From an uncultured Bacteroidales bacterium (lineage in GTDB: Bacteria > Bacteroidota > Bacteroidia > Bacteroidales > UBA932): a stretch of DNA of 16,365 nt. The stretch covers positions 1-16,365 of the forward strand of contig CAKUSF010000041.1 of the NCBI GenBank assembly GCA_934678915.1. The letters are read 5' to 3'. Shown one piece after another: positions 7,739-15,595 of this stretch (position 1 is the stretch's first letter; every line of letters starts with the position of its first letter). The notes beneath the pieces are model-generated. The model saw nothing but the letters and a program-made list of their open reading frames with translations. It ran no database searches and was not told the origin of the DNA. Made by a program: the position numbers and the translations under genes.

Positions 7739-8461
7739 TCATTTTGTTTTGGTCAGTGCTTTCGGATGAGTGATTCCGTAGCCGAAAAGAGAATAGTCCC
7801 CTTTGCAAGGATCACCTGGGAATATCCCAGCGAAGCATTCGGTTATTTCCTTTACCGTGGTGATGTCTTTCTGTTTTCTGGAAGTCAAACCGAGTGCGGT
7901 TGCTTCATCATAGACGTGAACATCTAGAGGAATAAGGAGATTAGCCGGATCTGAGTCCTTCCATATTCCCAAATCCACTTTTCCATCATTCCTTACCATC
8001 CAACGCCTCATCATGTTGATCTTCTTGTTGGGAGCCTTGAGATCGGCCTTTTGCCCGAAGATCTCAGTTCGGAACTCGTTCTGTGTCAAATTCTCAAGGG
8101 AGGACCTTGACTCGTAGGCCGTTTTCAGACGGGAACATATTCCTGCTACTTCGCTCCATTTGATGGTTCGGTGGATGCTGGTTTCATCGTTACGCCATTT
8201 GCCGCCCATCACATAGTCGTAGGGGCGCCAGTCCATTTCATCGAACAGACGGCCACAGTCTCTGGTTATCATAGCCCTGCGTCCCCATGCGAAATGGGCC
8301 GCGAACACAGCTGCAATCTCCACGTCTGCCAATGAGCATTTCCCGGCCTTGAAGCGCTGGGCAAACAAGGTCGGGAAAGCAATCGGATCTTCTTGGAAAT
8401 ACTGTGGGGAGTTGTAAGTCTCAGCCCACAGTATTAAAGTTTGTCTTGTTTCTTCTGTCAT
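7739..8461 (-). CDS. TIGR02757 (DUF2400) family protein
   Basis: This is a 240-aa protein of the TIGR02757/DUF2400 family, common in Bacteroidota and of unproven function. Family landmarks are YFQEDPIAFPTLFAQRF near the N-terminus, AAHFAWGRRAMI at about 53-64, the MMRRWMVR block, and the C-terminal PLDVHVYDEATALGL followed by FPGDPCKGDYSLFGYGI. The IPLDVHV...LG region resembles the helix-hairpin-helix/DNA glycosylase fold, so a nucleic-acid role is possible, but this is inference. There is no signal peptide or membrane segment. Its ATG overlaps the TGA of the peptide transporter by 4 nt (8458-8461), so the two are co-translated. Confidence 0.85.
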   Translation of the reverse strand: MTEETRQTLILWAETYNSPQYFQEDPIAFPTLFAQRFKAGKCSLADVEIAAVFAAHFAWGRRAMITRDCGRLFDEMDWRPYDYVMGGKWRNDETSIHRTIKWSEVAGICSRLKTAYESRSSLENLTQNEFRTEIFGQKADLKAPNKKINMMRRWMVRNDGKVDLGIWKDSDPANLLIPLDVHVYDEATALGLTSRKQKDITTVKEITECFAGIFPGDPCKGDYSLFGYGITHPKALTKTK

Positions 8462-10020
8462 TTAGTGACTTTTTCAAGCCACTTGACCATCCCAAGCATC
8501 ACTCCCATTGCAACAATGCACATGCAAAGGAACACGCTCCAGCAAGCCCACAGAGGCATCTTGTTGTACATCAGAGGGCCGATCCATAAGAAGAGGTTGC
8601 CAACTGCCGTCGCACCGAGCCATAGCCCTTGGCAAAGTCCGAGTAGATGCTTAGGGGCGACCTTTGAAACGAACGAAAGTCCAAGAGGAGAGATAAACAG
8701 TTCAGCAACAGTGAGGAAGAAATATGTAGCAATCAGCACCCAAGGGCCTGCCTTCATTGTGGCCTGCTGAGCTACATCCATTCCTCTGAAATCAGTAGCT
8801 GAAGGATAGCCCATTACTCCTGAGAATATTGCAAGGAAGAGATATGCGGTAGCAGCGATACCCATTCCATAGGCAATCTTGCGAGGAGTAGAAATCTGCT
8901 TTCCTCTCTTTCCGAGTGCACCGAAAATCCACATGATAATCGGGGTAAGAACAATCACGAAGAACGGATTCACAGCCTGCCAGATTTCAGGAGCGATCTT
9001 GTCCGTGTTCACGAAGTCACGGGCGAAGAGTGAGAGGGACTGTCCATTCTGATGGAAAGCGAGCCAGAAGAAGATCACCACGCCAAGAACAGCGAAAAGA
9101 GCGTACATCCTCTGCTTGATCTCCTTTGCCATAGATGCCTTTTCCTCAGCAGTGTAACCTGTGTTGGCAGAAGCTTCTTTCTTAGTAGGGGTAGGGAATT
9201 TTTTCTTATTGACAATGAATATGATGAGAGAAATCATCATGGCCACTACTGAAGCAATGAAAGAATAGTGGATACCAGCGTTGAAAACGTCCAGATAGTC
9301 AGTGCAGAATTGGCTGACTGCCGCACCACCTTCTGCTAGAACAGCAGGATCAGCACCGGCTTTCACAGCTTCGTCAAGGAAGTTCTGAGATGAGGTGCCG
9401 TTGTTTATGAACTCGTGGCAGAGTCTTGGCAGCTGCGAGTTATAGACGAATCCGTTGAATTTCAGCCACCAACTTCTTAAAAGAGGAGCGACGAACGGAG
9501 CCACGAGACCACCTATGTTGATGAACACATAGAAGATCTGGAAACCAGAATCGCGCTTTCCTTGGGCTTCTTTGAGGGCTTCAGGACCTTTCTTTGCCGC
9601 TTCGGCTTCGAAGTTGTCATACATCTGCCCAACGATTGCCTGAAGGTTGCCCTTGAAGAGACCGTTACCGAAGGCTATAAGGAAGAGAGCAAAGCATGTC
9701 AACGGCAGGAGCCATGACTTGTTCTCCGGAGTGGCGAGGATAGGAACTGAGAGAACGACATATCCCAAGGCCATGATGATGAGACCTTTCTGGATTGTCC
9801 CCTTGTAATTCTGCGTGCGGTCAGCGATGATGCCACCGACAAGACTCAGAATGTAGATTCCTGCGTAAAAGAATGAGTAGATAAGTCCTCCTGTCTCATC
9901 GCTCAGTCCGAATTTGGAGCAAAGGAAGAGGGTGAGAACCGCATTCATGATGTAGTAACCGAAGCGCTCGCCCATATTGCTAAGCGCTGCGGAAATCAGA
10001 CCTTTAGGATGTCCTTTCAT
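8458..10020 (-). CDS. POT-family proton-coupled di/tripeptide transporter
   Basis: This is an inner-membrane MFS transporter of the proton-dependent oligopeptide (POT/PTR2) family, 520 aa, with many hydrophobic helices. The N-terminus MKGHPKGLISAALSNMGERF is the Bacteroidota form of the family start. The classical ExxER proton-coupling motif reads NMGER here, with the first Glu replaced by Asn. A GGIIADRTQNYKG loop after the second helix and GNGLFKGNLQAIVG match the PTR2 signatures. VAELFISPLGLSFVSKVAPK near the C-terminus is also typical. An internal hydrophilic stretch (about residues 135-255) separates the two bundles. It is the first gene of the eight-gene minus-strand run, with a promoter at 10148-10180 and a leader of about 125 nt. 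Confidence 0.93.
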   Translation of the reverse strand: MKGHPKGLISAALSNMGERFGYYIMNAVLTLFLCSKFGLSDETGGLIYSFFYAGIYILSLVGGIIADRTQNYKGTIQKGLIIMALGYVVLSVPILATPENKSWLLPLTCFALFLIAFGNGLFKGNLQAIVGQMYDNFEAEAAKKGPEALKEAQGKRDSGFQIFYVFINIGGLVAPFVAPLLRSWWLKFNGFVYNSQLPRLCHEFINNGTSSQNFLDEAVKAGADPAVLAEGGAAVSQFCTDYLDVFNAGIHYSFIASVVAMMISLIIFIVNKKKFPTPTKKEASANTGYTAEEKASMAKEIKQRMYALFAVLGVVIFFWLAFHQNGQSLSLFARDFVNTDKIAPEIWQAVNPFFVIVLTPIIMWIFGALGKRGKQISTPRKIAYGMGIAATAYLFLAIFSGVMGYPSATDFRGMDVAQQATMKAGPWVLIATYFFLTVAELFISPLGLSFVSKVAPKHLLGLCQGLWLGATAVGNLFLWIGPLMYNKMPLWACWSVFLCMCIVAMGVMLGMVKWLEKVTK

Positions 10021-10147
10021 ACAGATGATGTTTTACTTTATAATTTTGTTTGTGTTATTAATATTTCACCAACATTAACCGCACAATCAATCTTATCTGC
10101 CTTGCTTTACGAAGAGCTCGAAAATGAGTGTGCGTAATAACAAGTCA

Positions 10148-10180
10148 CTAATATACGAAAAAACTCCCTAAGTCGCCAAA
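10148..10180 (-). promoter_or_regulatory. Promoter upstream of the peptide-transporter operon
   Basis: Read on the minus strand, TTTG (10180-10177) is followed by 21 nt and TATATTAG (10155-10148). This is close to the Bacteroidota primary-sigma pattern (TTTG, 19-21 nt, TAnnTTTG) with one mismatch in the -7 box. It sits in the 210-nt gap between glpF and the transporter and would give a leader of about 125 nt. I see no riboswitch-like fold in that leader. Confidence 0.5.
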
Positions 10181-10230
10181 TTTTTGTTGTAATGTTGCAC
10201 TCGCTTTTTGACTCAGCCTGTAGAAGAGAT

Positions 10231-10953
10231 CTAAAAAATCAGCATGTATGTGAGGGCTGCGAAAACTCCTCCTGCGACAGGACCAAGCACCGGAACCCAG
10301 CTGTAGGACCACCAGCTGTCGCGTTTAGGGCTCTTGAACGGGAGTAGGGCGTGGGCAATTCTTGGTGCAAGGTCTCTGGCCGGATTGATTGCATAGCCGG
10401 TAGCTCCTCCGAGGGACATTCCTATGGCCATGATTAACATGGTGACAGGGAAAGAACCGGCCGCTCCGAGTCCGACTTCAGCAGTGTTTCCTTGTTCGGA
10501 GAACATCATGATGCAGAAGACCAAAAGCCAGGTGCCAATGGCTTCGCATAAGAAATTTTTCCATGGGTTGTAGATGGCCGGCATTGAACAGAATGTTCCA
10601 AGCTTCGTGTCTGGATCCTCTGTAGCGTCAAAGTGATCTTTGTAGAATGCCCACACGAGAACCGCTCCGAAGAAACCACCGAGCATTTGAGCGATGATGT
10701 AGCCTGGCACTAAATTCCATGAGAAAGAGCCATTGAGGGCGAGCCCGATTGACACAGCAGGGTTGAGATGGGCTCCGGAATATGGCCCAGCTATGAACAC
10801 ACCGCACATAACAGCGAAGCCCCAGGCCATTGTTATGACAACCCACCCGGCACCTTTGCCTTTGGATTTTTCAAGACTTGTGCACGCGCAGACACCATCT
10901 CCCAAAAGGATGAGTACAAGCGTGCCGATAAATTCAGCTAGATAAGGATTCAT
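10231..10953 (-). CDS. glpF: Glycerol facilitator, aquaglyceroporin GlpF
   Basis: This is an inner-membrane channel for passive glycerol uptake, 240 aa, with six hydrophobic helices and two half-helices. The first NPA motif is in SGAHLNPAVSIG (64-66) and the second in GYAINPARDLAPR (190-192). The Asp after NPAR is the mark of glycerol channels as opposed to water channels. The ATG at 10953 (MNPYLAEFIGT) is chosen over a longer frame to 11073, whose extra 40 residues are basic and lie inside glpK. It begins 14 nt after the glpK stop, so glpK and glpF form an operon in which channel and kinase trap glycerol as glycerol-3-phosphate. Confidence 0.95.
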   Translation of the reverse strand: MNPYLAEFIGTLVLILLGDGVCACTSLEKSKGKGAGWVVITMAWGFAVMCGVFIAGPYSGAHLNPAVSIGLALNGSFSWNLVPGYIIAQMLGGFFGAVLVWAFYKDHFDATEDPDTKLGTFCSMPAIYNPWKNFLCEAIGTWLLVFCIMMFSEQGNTAEVGLGAAGSFPVTMLIMAIGMSLGGATGYAINPARDLAPRIAHALLPFKSPKRDSWWSYSWVPVLGPVAGGVFAALTYMLIF

Positions 10954-10967
10954 ATTCGTTAAATAAT

Positions 10968-12449
10968 TTATTTTTTCGTAAGTGTCCTGCTGATTGCGTC
11001 TGCCCAACCTGCTTTCTTGGCGTTTGCTGATTCTTCGTCCATTGATGGAGAGAAGACGCGCTCGGCCTGCCATTGATTCTTGACTTCGTCAATGTTTTTC
11101 CAGAAACCTACAGCCAGGCCAGCGAGATAGGCGGCTCCGAGTGCGGTTGTTTCTGTTACCTTGGGTCTGATGACCTTAGCTCCTAAAATGTCGGACTGGA
11201 ACTGCATCATGAGATTGTTGCGGGATGCTCCACCGTCCACTTTTAGTTCGCCAAGATGGATGCCTGAATCTTTCTCCATGGCAGCAACGATGTCCATTGT
11301 CTGGAAAGCGATGCCTTCAAGAGCGGCTCTAGCAATGTGAGCAGCGGTGGTACCACGTGAAATGCCAAGAATGCTTCCACGTGCGTACTGATCCCAATAA
11401 GGAGCCCCAAGGCCGGTAAGTGCTGGAACCATATAGACACCACCGTTGTCAGGTATTGAGGCCGCCAAGGCTTCAACTTCTGAAGAACTTTTGATGATTC
11501 CAAGACCATCACGCAGCCATTGTACAACTGATCCTGCTACAAAAATGGATCCCTCAAGGGCATAGTTAACCTTGTCTCCGATCTTCCAAGCAATAGTAGC
11601 CAAAAGATTGTTCTTTGAAATAATAGGCTTTTCTCCCGTGTTCATCAAAAGGAAGCATCCTGTTCCATAGGTGTTTTTCACAGAGCCCGGTTCGGTGCAC
11701 ATCTGGCCGAACAAAGCCGCCTGCTGATCTCCTGCAATGCCGGCTACGGGCACATTTCCTCCGAGAAGGTCTGTCTCGCCATAAATTTCTGAAGAAGACT
11801 TGACTTCAGGCATCATTGAGATTGGAATATTCAGTAAATCTAGTAATTCCTTGTCCCATTGCAGAGTGTTGATGTTGAACAACATTGTGCGTGAAGCGTT
11901 GCTTACGTCAGTGACATGCTCATGCCCTCCTGTCAGATTCCAAATAAGCCAACAGTCCACCGTTCCGAAGCGGAGTTTCCCTTGTTCAGCTTTTTCTCTG
12001 GCTCCTGGCACGTTCTCAAGAATCCAACGGATTTTTGTTCCTGAGAAATATGCATCAATAATGAGTCCGGTCTTGCAGCGGATCATGTCCGTCATCCCCG
12101 CAGCCTTAAGAGAGTCGCAATACTCTGAGGTTCTTCTGTCCTGCCAAACAATTGCATTGTAAATAGGCTTCCCAGTTTCTGCATCCCACACGATTGTTGT
12201 CTCACGCTGATTAGTGATTCCGATAGCCGCGATGTCTGCACCACCAAGTCCCAATGAAGTGACAGCTTCCGTCATCATGGCATATTCAGTCGCCCAGATT
12301 TCCATCGGGTCATGTTCGACCATCCCCGGCATAGGGAAATGCTGTGTAAATTCTTTCTGACGTACCGCTTTTGCTTCACCGTGCTTGTTGAAAACGATGG
12401 CTCTTGACGAACTAGTGCCCTGATCAAGGGCAATGATATATTCTTTCAT
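10968..12449 (-). CDS. glpK: Glycerol kinase
   Basis: This kinase phosphorylates glycerol with ATP to sn-glycerol-3-phosphate. It is a 493-aa FGGY-family protein of normal length. The N-terminal phosphate loop reads [17 protein letters not shown]. Glycerol-site residues are visible in [11 protein letters not shown] and [10 protein letters not shown], and the catalytic Asp region is [13 protein letters not shown]. The FGGY C-terminal signature is in [18 protein letters not shown] use the ATG at 12449 ([11 protein letters not shown]). A 2-codon extension to 12455 would need a TTG start and adds nothing conserved. It is first in the glpK-glpF operon, with a promoter at 12547-12577. No glpR or glpD is in the window. 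Confidence 0.97.
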   Translation of the reverse strand: MKEYIIALDQGTSSSRAIVFNKHGEAKAVRQKEFTQHFPMPGMVEHDPMEIWATEYAMMTEAVTSLGLGGADIAAIGITNQRETTIVWDAETGKPIYNAIVWQDRRTSEYCDSLKAAGMTDMIRCKTGLIIDAYFSGTKIRWILENVPGAREKAEQGKLRFGTVDCWLIWNLTGGHEHVTDVSNASRTMLFNINTLQWDKELLDLLNIPISMMPEVKSSSEIYGETDLLGGNVPVAGIAGDQQAALFGQMCTEPGSVKNTYGTGCFLLMNTGEKPIISKNNLLATIAWKIGDKVNYALEGSIFVAGSVVQWLRDGLGIIKSSSEVEALAASIPDNGGVYMVPALTGLGAPYWDQYARGSILGISRGTTAAHIARAALEGIAFQTMDIVAAMEKDSGIHLGELKVDGGASRNNLMMQFQSDILGAKVIRPKVTETTALGAAYLAGLAVGFWKNIDEVKNQWQAERVFSPSMDEESANAKKAGWADAISRTLTKK

Positions 12450-12546
12450 ATTCAAAAATTAATGAATATTAGTGTGTTAGTAATTCAATGGCTTTTGCCG
12501 CCCAAATAGCAGCCGGATAAACAAGGAACCTCCTCGTTTGCCCAAA

Positions 12547-12577
12547 CAAAAATAAATAAATTTCCCAACAACTCCAA
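12547..12577 (-). promoter_or_regulatory. Promoter for glpK-glpF
   Basis: On the minus strand, TTG (12577-12575) is followed by 20 nt and TATTTTTG (12554-12547), a full match to the Bacteroidota TAnnTTTG box with the right spacing. The leader to the glpK ATG would be about 90 nt. Just downstream is a short dyad (GTTTGGGCAAAC, overlapping the -7 box region), which might be an operator, but this is a guess. Confidence 0.5.
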
Positions 12578-12588
12578 GAGCAGAGCGA

Positions 12589-13446
12589 TTACTGATTTCT
12601 CCGTCGGATGATAGCGAGGTAGGTGAGCAGGATGACGTTCATCATCAAAGCATAGACTATGGCAGGGATGGCCATCTCACCGTTGTTGAAGACCTGAGGT
12701 GAAACAGCCATGGCAATTGCTTGTGCAGCGTTCTGCATTCCTACTTCAATCACGATTGTCCGTTTTGATGATTTGTCGAGCCTGAACATTCCGGCGAGAA
12801 TGGCTCCGCATCCCATGGCCGCAAGAATAAGGACCCCGCACGAAAGTCCGAGCACACCGATGTTGTCGATGATCTCCTTGGCGTACTGGACGAAAAACAC
12901 AGCGGCCAGAAGCATCAGCGCAGGAAAGGCCAGACGCCCGATTACGGCTCCGACCCGTTTTGCAAGAGCAGGGAACGACCGTCTGAATCCTGTCCCTAAA
13001 GCCATCGGCAGGAACACCAGCACGATGTTCTGGACGAGCAGACGTCCCACAGGAAGGGAAATCACAGTCTCTTCTTTCAACGACACGAACCTGGTAACAA
13101 ATTCCATAATGACCGGGATCGTCAAAAGTGTCACGATGCTGCTTAGTGCAGTCAATGTGACGGACAGAGCGACATTTCCTTTGGCGAGCATGGAGAACAC
13201 ATTGGACGAGCTCCCTCCCGGGCAGCATGCCACCAGCAGCAACCCGACGAACGCGACAGCTGGGAGGTTGAAGGCCACCGCCACGATGAAGGCGATGAGC
13301 GGCAGGAAAACCAACTGCCCGGCAAGCCCCACCGCAACCGCTTTCGGGTGCTTGGCAACCTGCCTGAAAGAAGCCACGTCCAACTCAATCCCAAGTTGGA
13401 ACATCAGAACTATCAGAATCGGCAGTACTATCCAGATTGTGTTCAT
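12589..13446 (-). CDS. BASS-family (bile acid:sodium symporter-like) transporter
   Basis: This is an inner-membrane, probably sodium-coupled, transporter of the BASS/SBF family, 285 aa, nearly all hydrophobic. Family marks are the first helix with LGIELDVASFRQV, the Pro/Gly crossing motif CCPGGSSSNVFSMLAKGN (the usual form is CPGGTASN), and EVGMQNAAQAIAM for the second crossing. The substrate cannot be read. Relatives move bile acids, pyruvate, pantothenate or other organic anions. The ATG at 13446 (MNTIWIVLPILIVLM) is chosen because the promoter at 13463-13494 lies inside the longer 13494 reading. The gene stands alone between the glycerol operon and the transposase region. Confidence 0.9.
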   Translation of the reverse strand: MNTIWIVLPILIVLMFQLGIELDVASFRQVAKHPKAVAVGLAGQLVFLPLIAFIVAVAFNLPAVAFVGLLLVACCPGGSSSNVFSMLAKGNVALSVTLTALSSIVTLLTIPVIMEFVTRFVSLKEETVISLPVGRLLVQNIVLVFLPMALGTGFRRSFPALAKRVGAVIGRLAFPALMLLAAVFFVQYAKEIIDNIGVLGLSCGVLILAAMGCGAILAGMFRLDKSSKRTIVIEVGMQNAAQAIAMAVSPQVFNNGEMAIPAIVYALMMNVILLTYLAIIRRRNQ

Positions 13447-13462
13447 TGCAGTATTTTTCCTG

Positions 13463-13494
13463 CAAAGATAACCTTTTCCCAAGAACAACCACAA
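13463..13494 (-). promoter_or_regulatory. Near-canonical promoter of the BASS transporter
   Basis: On the minus strand, TTG (13494-13492) is followed by 21 nt and TATCTTTG (13470-13463), an exact TAnnTTTG match with consensus spacing. The ATG is only 17 nt past the box, so the transcript leader would be very short, about 10 nt. This also fixes the gene start at 13446. Confidence 0.6.
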
Positions 13495-13575
13495 GGATAC
13501 CTGTCAATGAATATACCAGCGAGGACCCTCGTGGTTGATTTATCGGTTGCCCACCCAATATGCCATTCTACCCTT

Positions 13576-13845
13576 GGGTCCAATGCCGGCCTTTTTGCCC
13601 CCGCAGCAGCCGGTACCGTTAACTCCGGGTGCGAAGACAACTTTTTTGCCCCCCTGTGACTGCCTAGGTGATAGAGTCGGGTGCGGATGGTATATTCCCA
13701 CACCCGATCCGCAGGTTTCCGGTGATAAAATCCAGAGAATACCTGCCGCCATTAATAATGATGGTCAGGGGGCAAAAAGTCCAGTTTTGCACCCATATCC
13801 GTTTCAGCAGCACACTCTGGGTGCAGGCAGGAGGATATTGCCCCC
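13576..13845. repeat. Hairpin-unit cluster downstream of the RAYT gene (five units)
   Basis: This fills most of the gene-free stretch 13495-13871. The 27-nt units share the form GGGTGC-N13-TTGCCCCC, whose ends pair with one mismatch: 13576-13602 (GGGTCC variant), 13627-13653, 13768-13794 (inverted) and 13819-13845. A fifth unit, 13679-13705, has GGGTGC...CACACCC ends and a perfect outer stem TCGGGTG/CACCCGA (13677-13707). Start-to-start spacing is 51 nt (13576 to 13627, 13768 to 13819) or 52 nt (13627 to 13679), leaving linkers of 24-25 nt. Only the ends are conserved, while cores and linkers differ. A weaker unit may sit at 13721-13747 (GGTG...TGCC). Confidence 0.8.
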
Positions 13846-13871
13846 AAACCGCCTACGCTGCCTCCATCGTC

Positions 13872-14795
13872 CTAATTAGCGGACAGAGGGAACAGCGAAT
13901 CCACATCGTACTGGCTGAGGCCAAGAATCCGGTGGATCTGACCGTTGGAAGAATGATAATCTTGGCGCAGCTTGCGGGCCAGATCCAGTTTTTGAGGCTT
14001 CGTCAGCTCTCTCAGCGAGTTGGTGCCGTAATTATGCATAAGAAGTTTGCTGACCTGAGTGAAAAGTTCAGTGTCTGTAAGAAACTCCCCATCGCCAAGC
14101 TCGTTTGCCAGTTCACCGTACGCCTCGACATTTTTGCTGATCATCAAGAAGTAGTGATGGGCGTTTCGGAACATCGCTTTGCCAAACTCGATAGCGCAGA
14201 ACGATGCCGGTGAGATATGCCCGTTGATCACAAGGTAGTCACCAGCCAATTCTCCACCCCTGCTCCGAAGCAACTTTCTGGCTTCCCTATAGGAGAAGTC
14301 ATCCAATGGCCTCCCGATCGGATAGTCTCCGAAATAGAACCTCCCTGTTCCCCAAGGGTCGGAATAAGGCGTGCGGTCAGGATCCGCCACATAGCCATTC
14401 CTGTTGACGTAGACAATCGTGTTTCTCAGCGTTCTCAGATCTTTGATAGGTTTTAGAGACATTGTGAACCGCCGGATGGACTCCTTTCGTCCCTTTGAGG
14501 TCAGGTACCATTTCAGACGTCTCCTAAAAAGATCGAAAAAACGCCTGATGTCAACCTCATTCCCGCTCACTACCAAATGAATATGATTGCTCATGATCTC
14601 AAAGGCGACAATAATCACGGTTCCGATTTCTTTATGGCATCTGGCCATAAGGTTGATCGCATAACGAAAATCCTCAGCGTCTGCGAAGAGCAGCGAAGTG
14701 TCTATTCCCGGCGTGTATAGATGCCACCAAGGACAACCTTTGGCAAAAGTCGCCTCGCAGATCCGTTCAGACTCGACATAAGAAGCTCTTTTCAT
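13872..14795 (-). CDS. RAYT-like Y1 (HUH) transposase
   Basis: This is a single-strand DNA transposase-like nuclease of the Y1_Tnp/REP-associated (RAYT) group, 307 aa. The HUH metal motif is H71-I-H73 in MSNHIHLVVSGNE. The likely nucleophile tyrosine is Y129 in TIVYVNRNGYVADPDRTPYS, which matches the family's YIxxNPVRA...YPWSS region in degenerate form. The C-terminal 60 residues include a helix-turn-helix-like segment (QIHRILGLSQYDVDSLF) that could bind DNA. No insertion-sequence ends or partner TnpB are present, as expected for RAYTs. Palindromic units start 19 nt before its ATG and end 26 nt after its stop. The frame is intact from ATG to TAG. A TATTTTTG box at 14807-14800 is just before the start but lacks a matching -33 element. 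Confidence 0.85.
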   Translation of the reverse strand: MKRASYVESERICEATFAKGCPWWHLYTPGIDTSLLFADAEDFRYAINLMARCHKEIGTVIIVAFEIMSNHIHLVVSGNEVDIRRFFDLFRRRLKWYLTSKGRKESIRRFTMSLKPIKDLRTLRNTIVYVNRNGYVADPDRTPYSDPWGTGRFYFGDYPIGRPLDDFSYREARKLLRSRGGELAGDYLVINGHISPASFCAIEFGKAMFRNAHHYFLMISKNVEAYGELANELGDGEFLTDTELFTQVSKLLMHNYGTNSLRELTKPQKLDLARKLRQDYHSSNGQIHRILGLSQYDVDSLFPLSAN

Positions 14796-14814
14796 AGTTC
14801 AAAAATATTTGGCG

Positions 14815-14897
14815 GGGTGCGCTCAGGCCGTTCTCGCCCCCGTAGTGTTAATAATCAGTGGTTTCGGGTGCAGCAACGGCAGTTCTGCCCCCGAAAC
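14815..14897. repeat. Hairpin-unit pair upstream of the RAYT gene
   Basis: Two units of the same GGGTGC-N13-(T)nGCCCCC form lie at 14815-14841 and 14866-14892, again 51 nt apart with a 24-nt linker. The second has an extended perfect 8-bp outer stem, GTTTCGGG (14861-14868) with CCCGAAAC (14890-14897). They match the units on the other side of the transposase in length, ends and spacing. Confidence 0.8.
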
Positions 14898-14921
14898 ATA
14901 GTGCCGCAGAAAAACAAAAAA

Positions 14922-14949
14922 CGAGTTAGGTGCGATATAACCTAACTCG
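14922..14949 (-). terminator. Strong Rho-independent terminator, minus strand
   Basis: Perfect 10-bp arms CGAGTTAGGT (14922-14931) and ACCTAACTCG (14940-14949) enclose an 8-nt loop. On the minus strand the stem is followed by TTTTTTGTTTTT, a textbook intrinsic terminator. The only candidate upstream on that strand is the coding remnant at 15094-15279, about 145 nt away. It would also shield the RAYT gene from read-through. Confidence 0.7.
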
Positions 14950-15093
14950 CTTTGCGGATTCTTTGCCCCGCGGCATTCAGTCTTGTCAGCAAATAAAGCA
15001 ATAATCCGTGAATATACCAAATCCCGACCGAGTCAAAAAGCAGTGCAAATAGCGATATTTCCAATCTCCTTGCTCCATAAATATCCTTGAATA

Positions 15094-15279
15094 TTATTTC
15101 AGGAACATGATTCCCTTGAGATAGACACGCATCAAGTCTCCTTCTTTGTCGGTCGAGATGTGGTCTGTAAAGAACACACCGATGTCCCCGTAGAAGTACA
15201 AAGGTTCGCTCCCGTTCTCTTTCCGCGCCTTGTCAACCTCACTCAACGGAATCGCCAACTTATTATGTTTTTTGATTCT
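15094..15279 (-). pseudogene. Orphan coding remnant, C-terminal fragment
   Basis: I do not recognise it. The minus-strand frame is open from 15279 to the TAA at 15094-15096. It has no usable ATG near its start: TTG at 15258 would give 54 aa beginning LAIPLSEVDKARKENG, and the protein ends YLKGIMFLK. The composition looks coding (PLYFYGDIGVFFTDHIST, then EGDLMRVYLKG), with a mix of charged and aromatic residues unlike chance translation. An in-frame TAA lies immediately upstream (15280-15282), and the MITE begins 9 nt beyond that. It is probably the 3' end of a gene whose front has been lost. A genuine small protein with a non-ATG start is the alternative. Confidence 0.35.
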
Positions 15280-15295
15280 TTACCTGCAAATTTAG

Positions 15296-15529
15296 AAGCT
15301 GTTTTGATTTGTTTGTTTTAAGATTAAGAGCAAGATCTTTCCCTGCTACTCACCTCGGCAATCCGAACTAGTTCGATTCCACTCGGTTCGGTCACTGGGT
15401 TGAGAGAGAAAAACTTCAGGTTCGACCGCTTCTTCCAAGGAAGATAGTGGTACTATCTGACTGAAGAAGCAGGAAGAAAATGAAAATTTTTTCACCTCAA
15501 AGAACATTTCAAACAAATCAAAACAGCTT
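15296..15529. mobile_element. MITE-like element, 20-bp perfect TIRs, TTTAG duplication
   Basis: The left end AAGCTGTTTTGATTTGTTTG (15296-15315) is the exact reverse complement of the right end at 15510-15529. The element is flanked by the direct repeat TTTAG at 15291-15295 and 15530-15534, a 5-bp target duplication. The 234-bp body encodes no transposase. It holds a 12-bp perfect palindrome CGAACTAGTTCG (15364-15375). It also holds a nested hairpin at 15428-15470: GCTTCTTC/GAAGAAGC outside and AGATAGT/ACTATCT inside. It is therefore a non-autonomous inverted-repeat element that would need a transposase in trans. It lies 91 nt upstream of the esterase gene and may affect its promoter. Confidence 0.85.
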
Positions 15530-15595
15530 TTTAGTAATCCTTTAAAAATACTAACTATTTTTATACGCTGACTATGCAATAATTCCGGAATATAA

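Noticed and set aside
10954..11073. 40-residue N-terminal extension of GlpF
   Set aside because: It is basic, lies within glpK, and is absent from the family. The ATG at 10953 starts the conserved first helix.
12710..13471. 253-aa plus-strand ORF
   Set aside because: It is the antisense shadow of the BASS transporter, which has clear family motifs and a promoter.
13576..13845. CRISPR-like or structured-RNA reading of the hairpin cluster
   Set aside because: Unit ends are conserved while cores vary, units occur in both orientations, and they flank a RAYT gene on both sides, so a palindromic repeat family fits better.
13348..13879. Several overlapping ORFs on both strands in the RAYT downstream spacer
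   Set aside because: They are translations of the repeats and of the BASS gene 5' end, with no consistent coding signal.
14823..15020. 65-aa minus-strand ORF
   Set aside because: It runs through the hairpin units and the terminator stem, so it is a chance frame.
15346..15579. 77-aa minus-strand ORF
   Set aside because: It spans the right part of the MITE and its terminal repeat, has low-complexity composition and no recognisable features.
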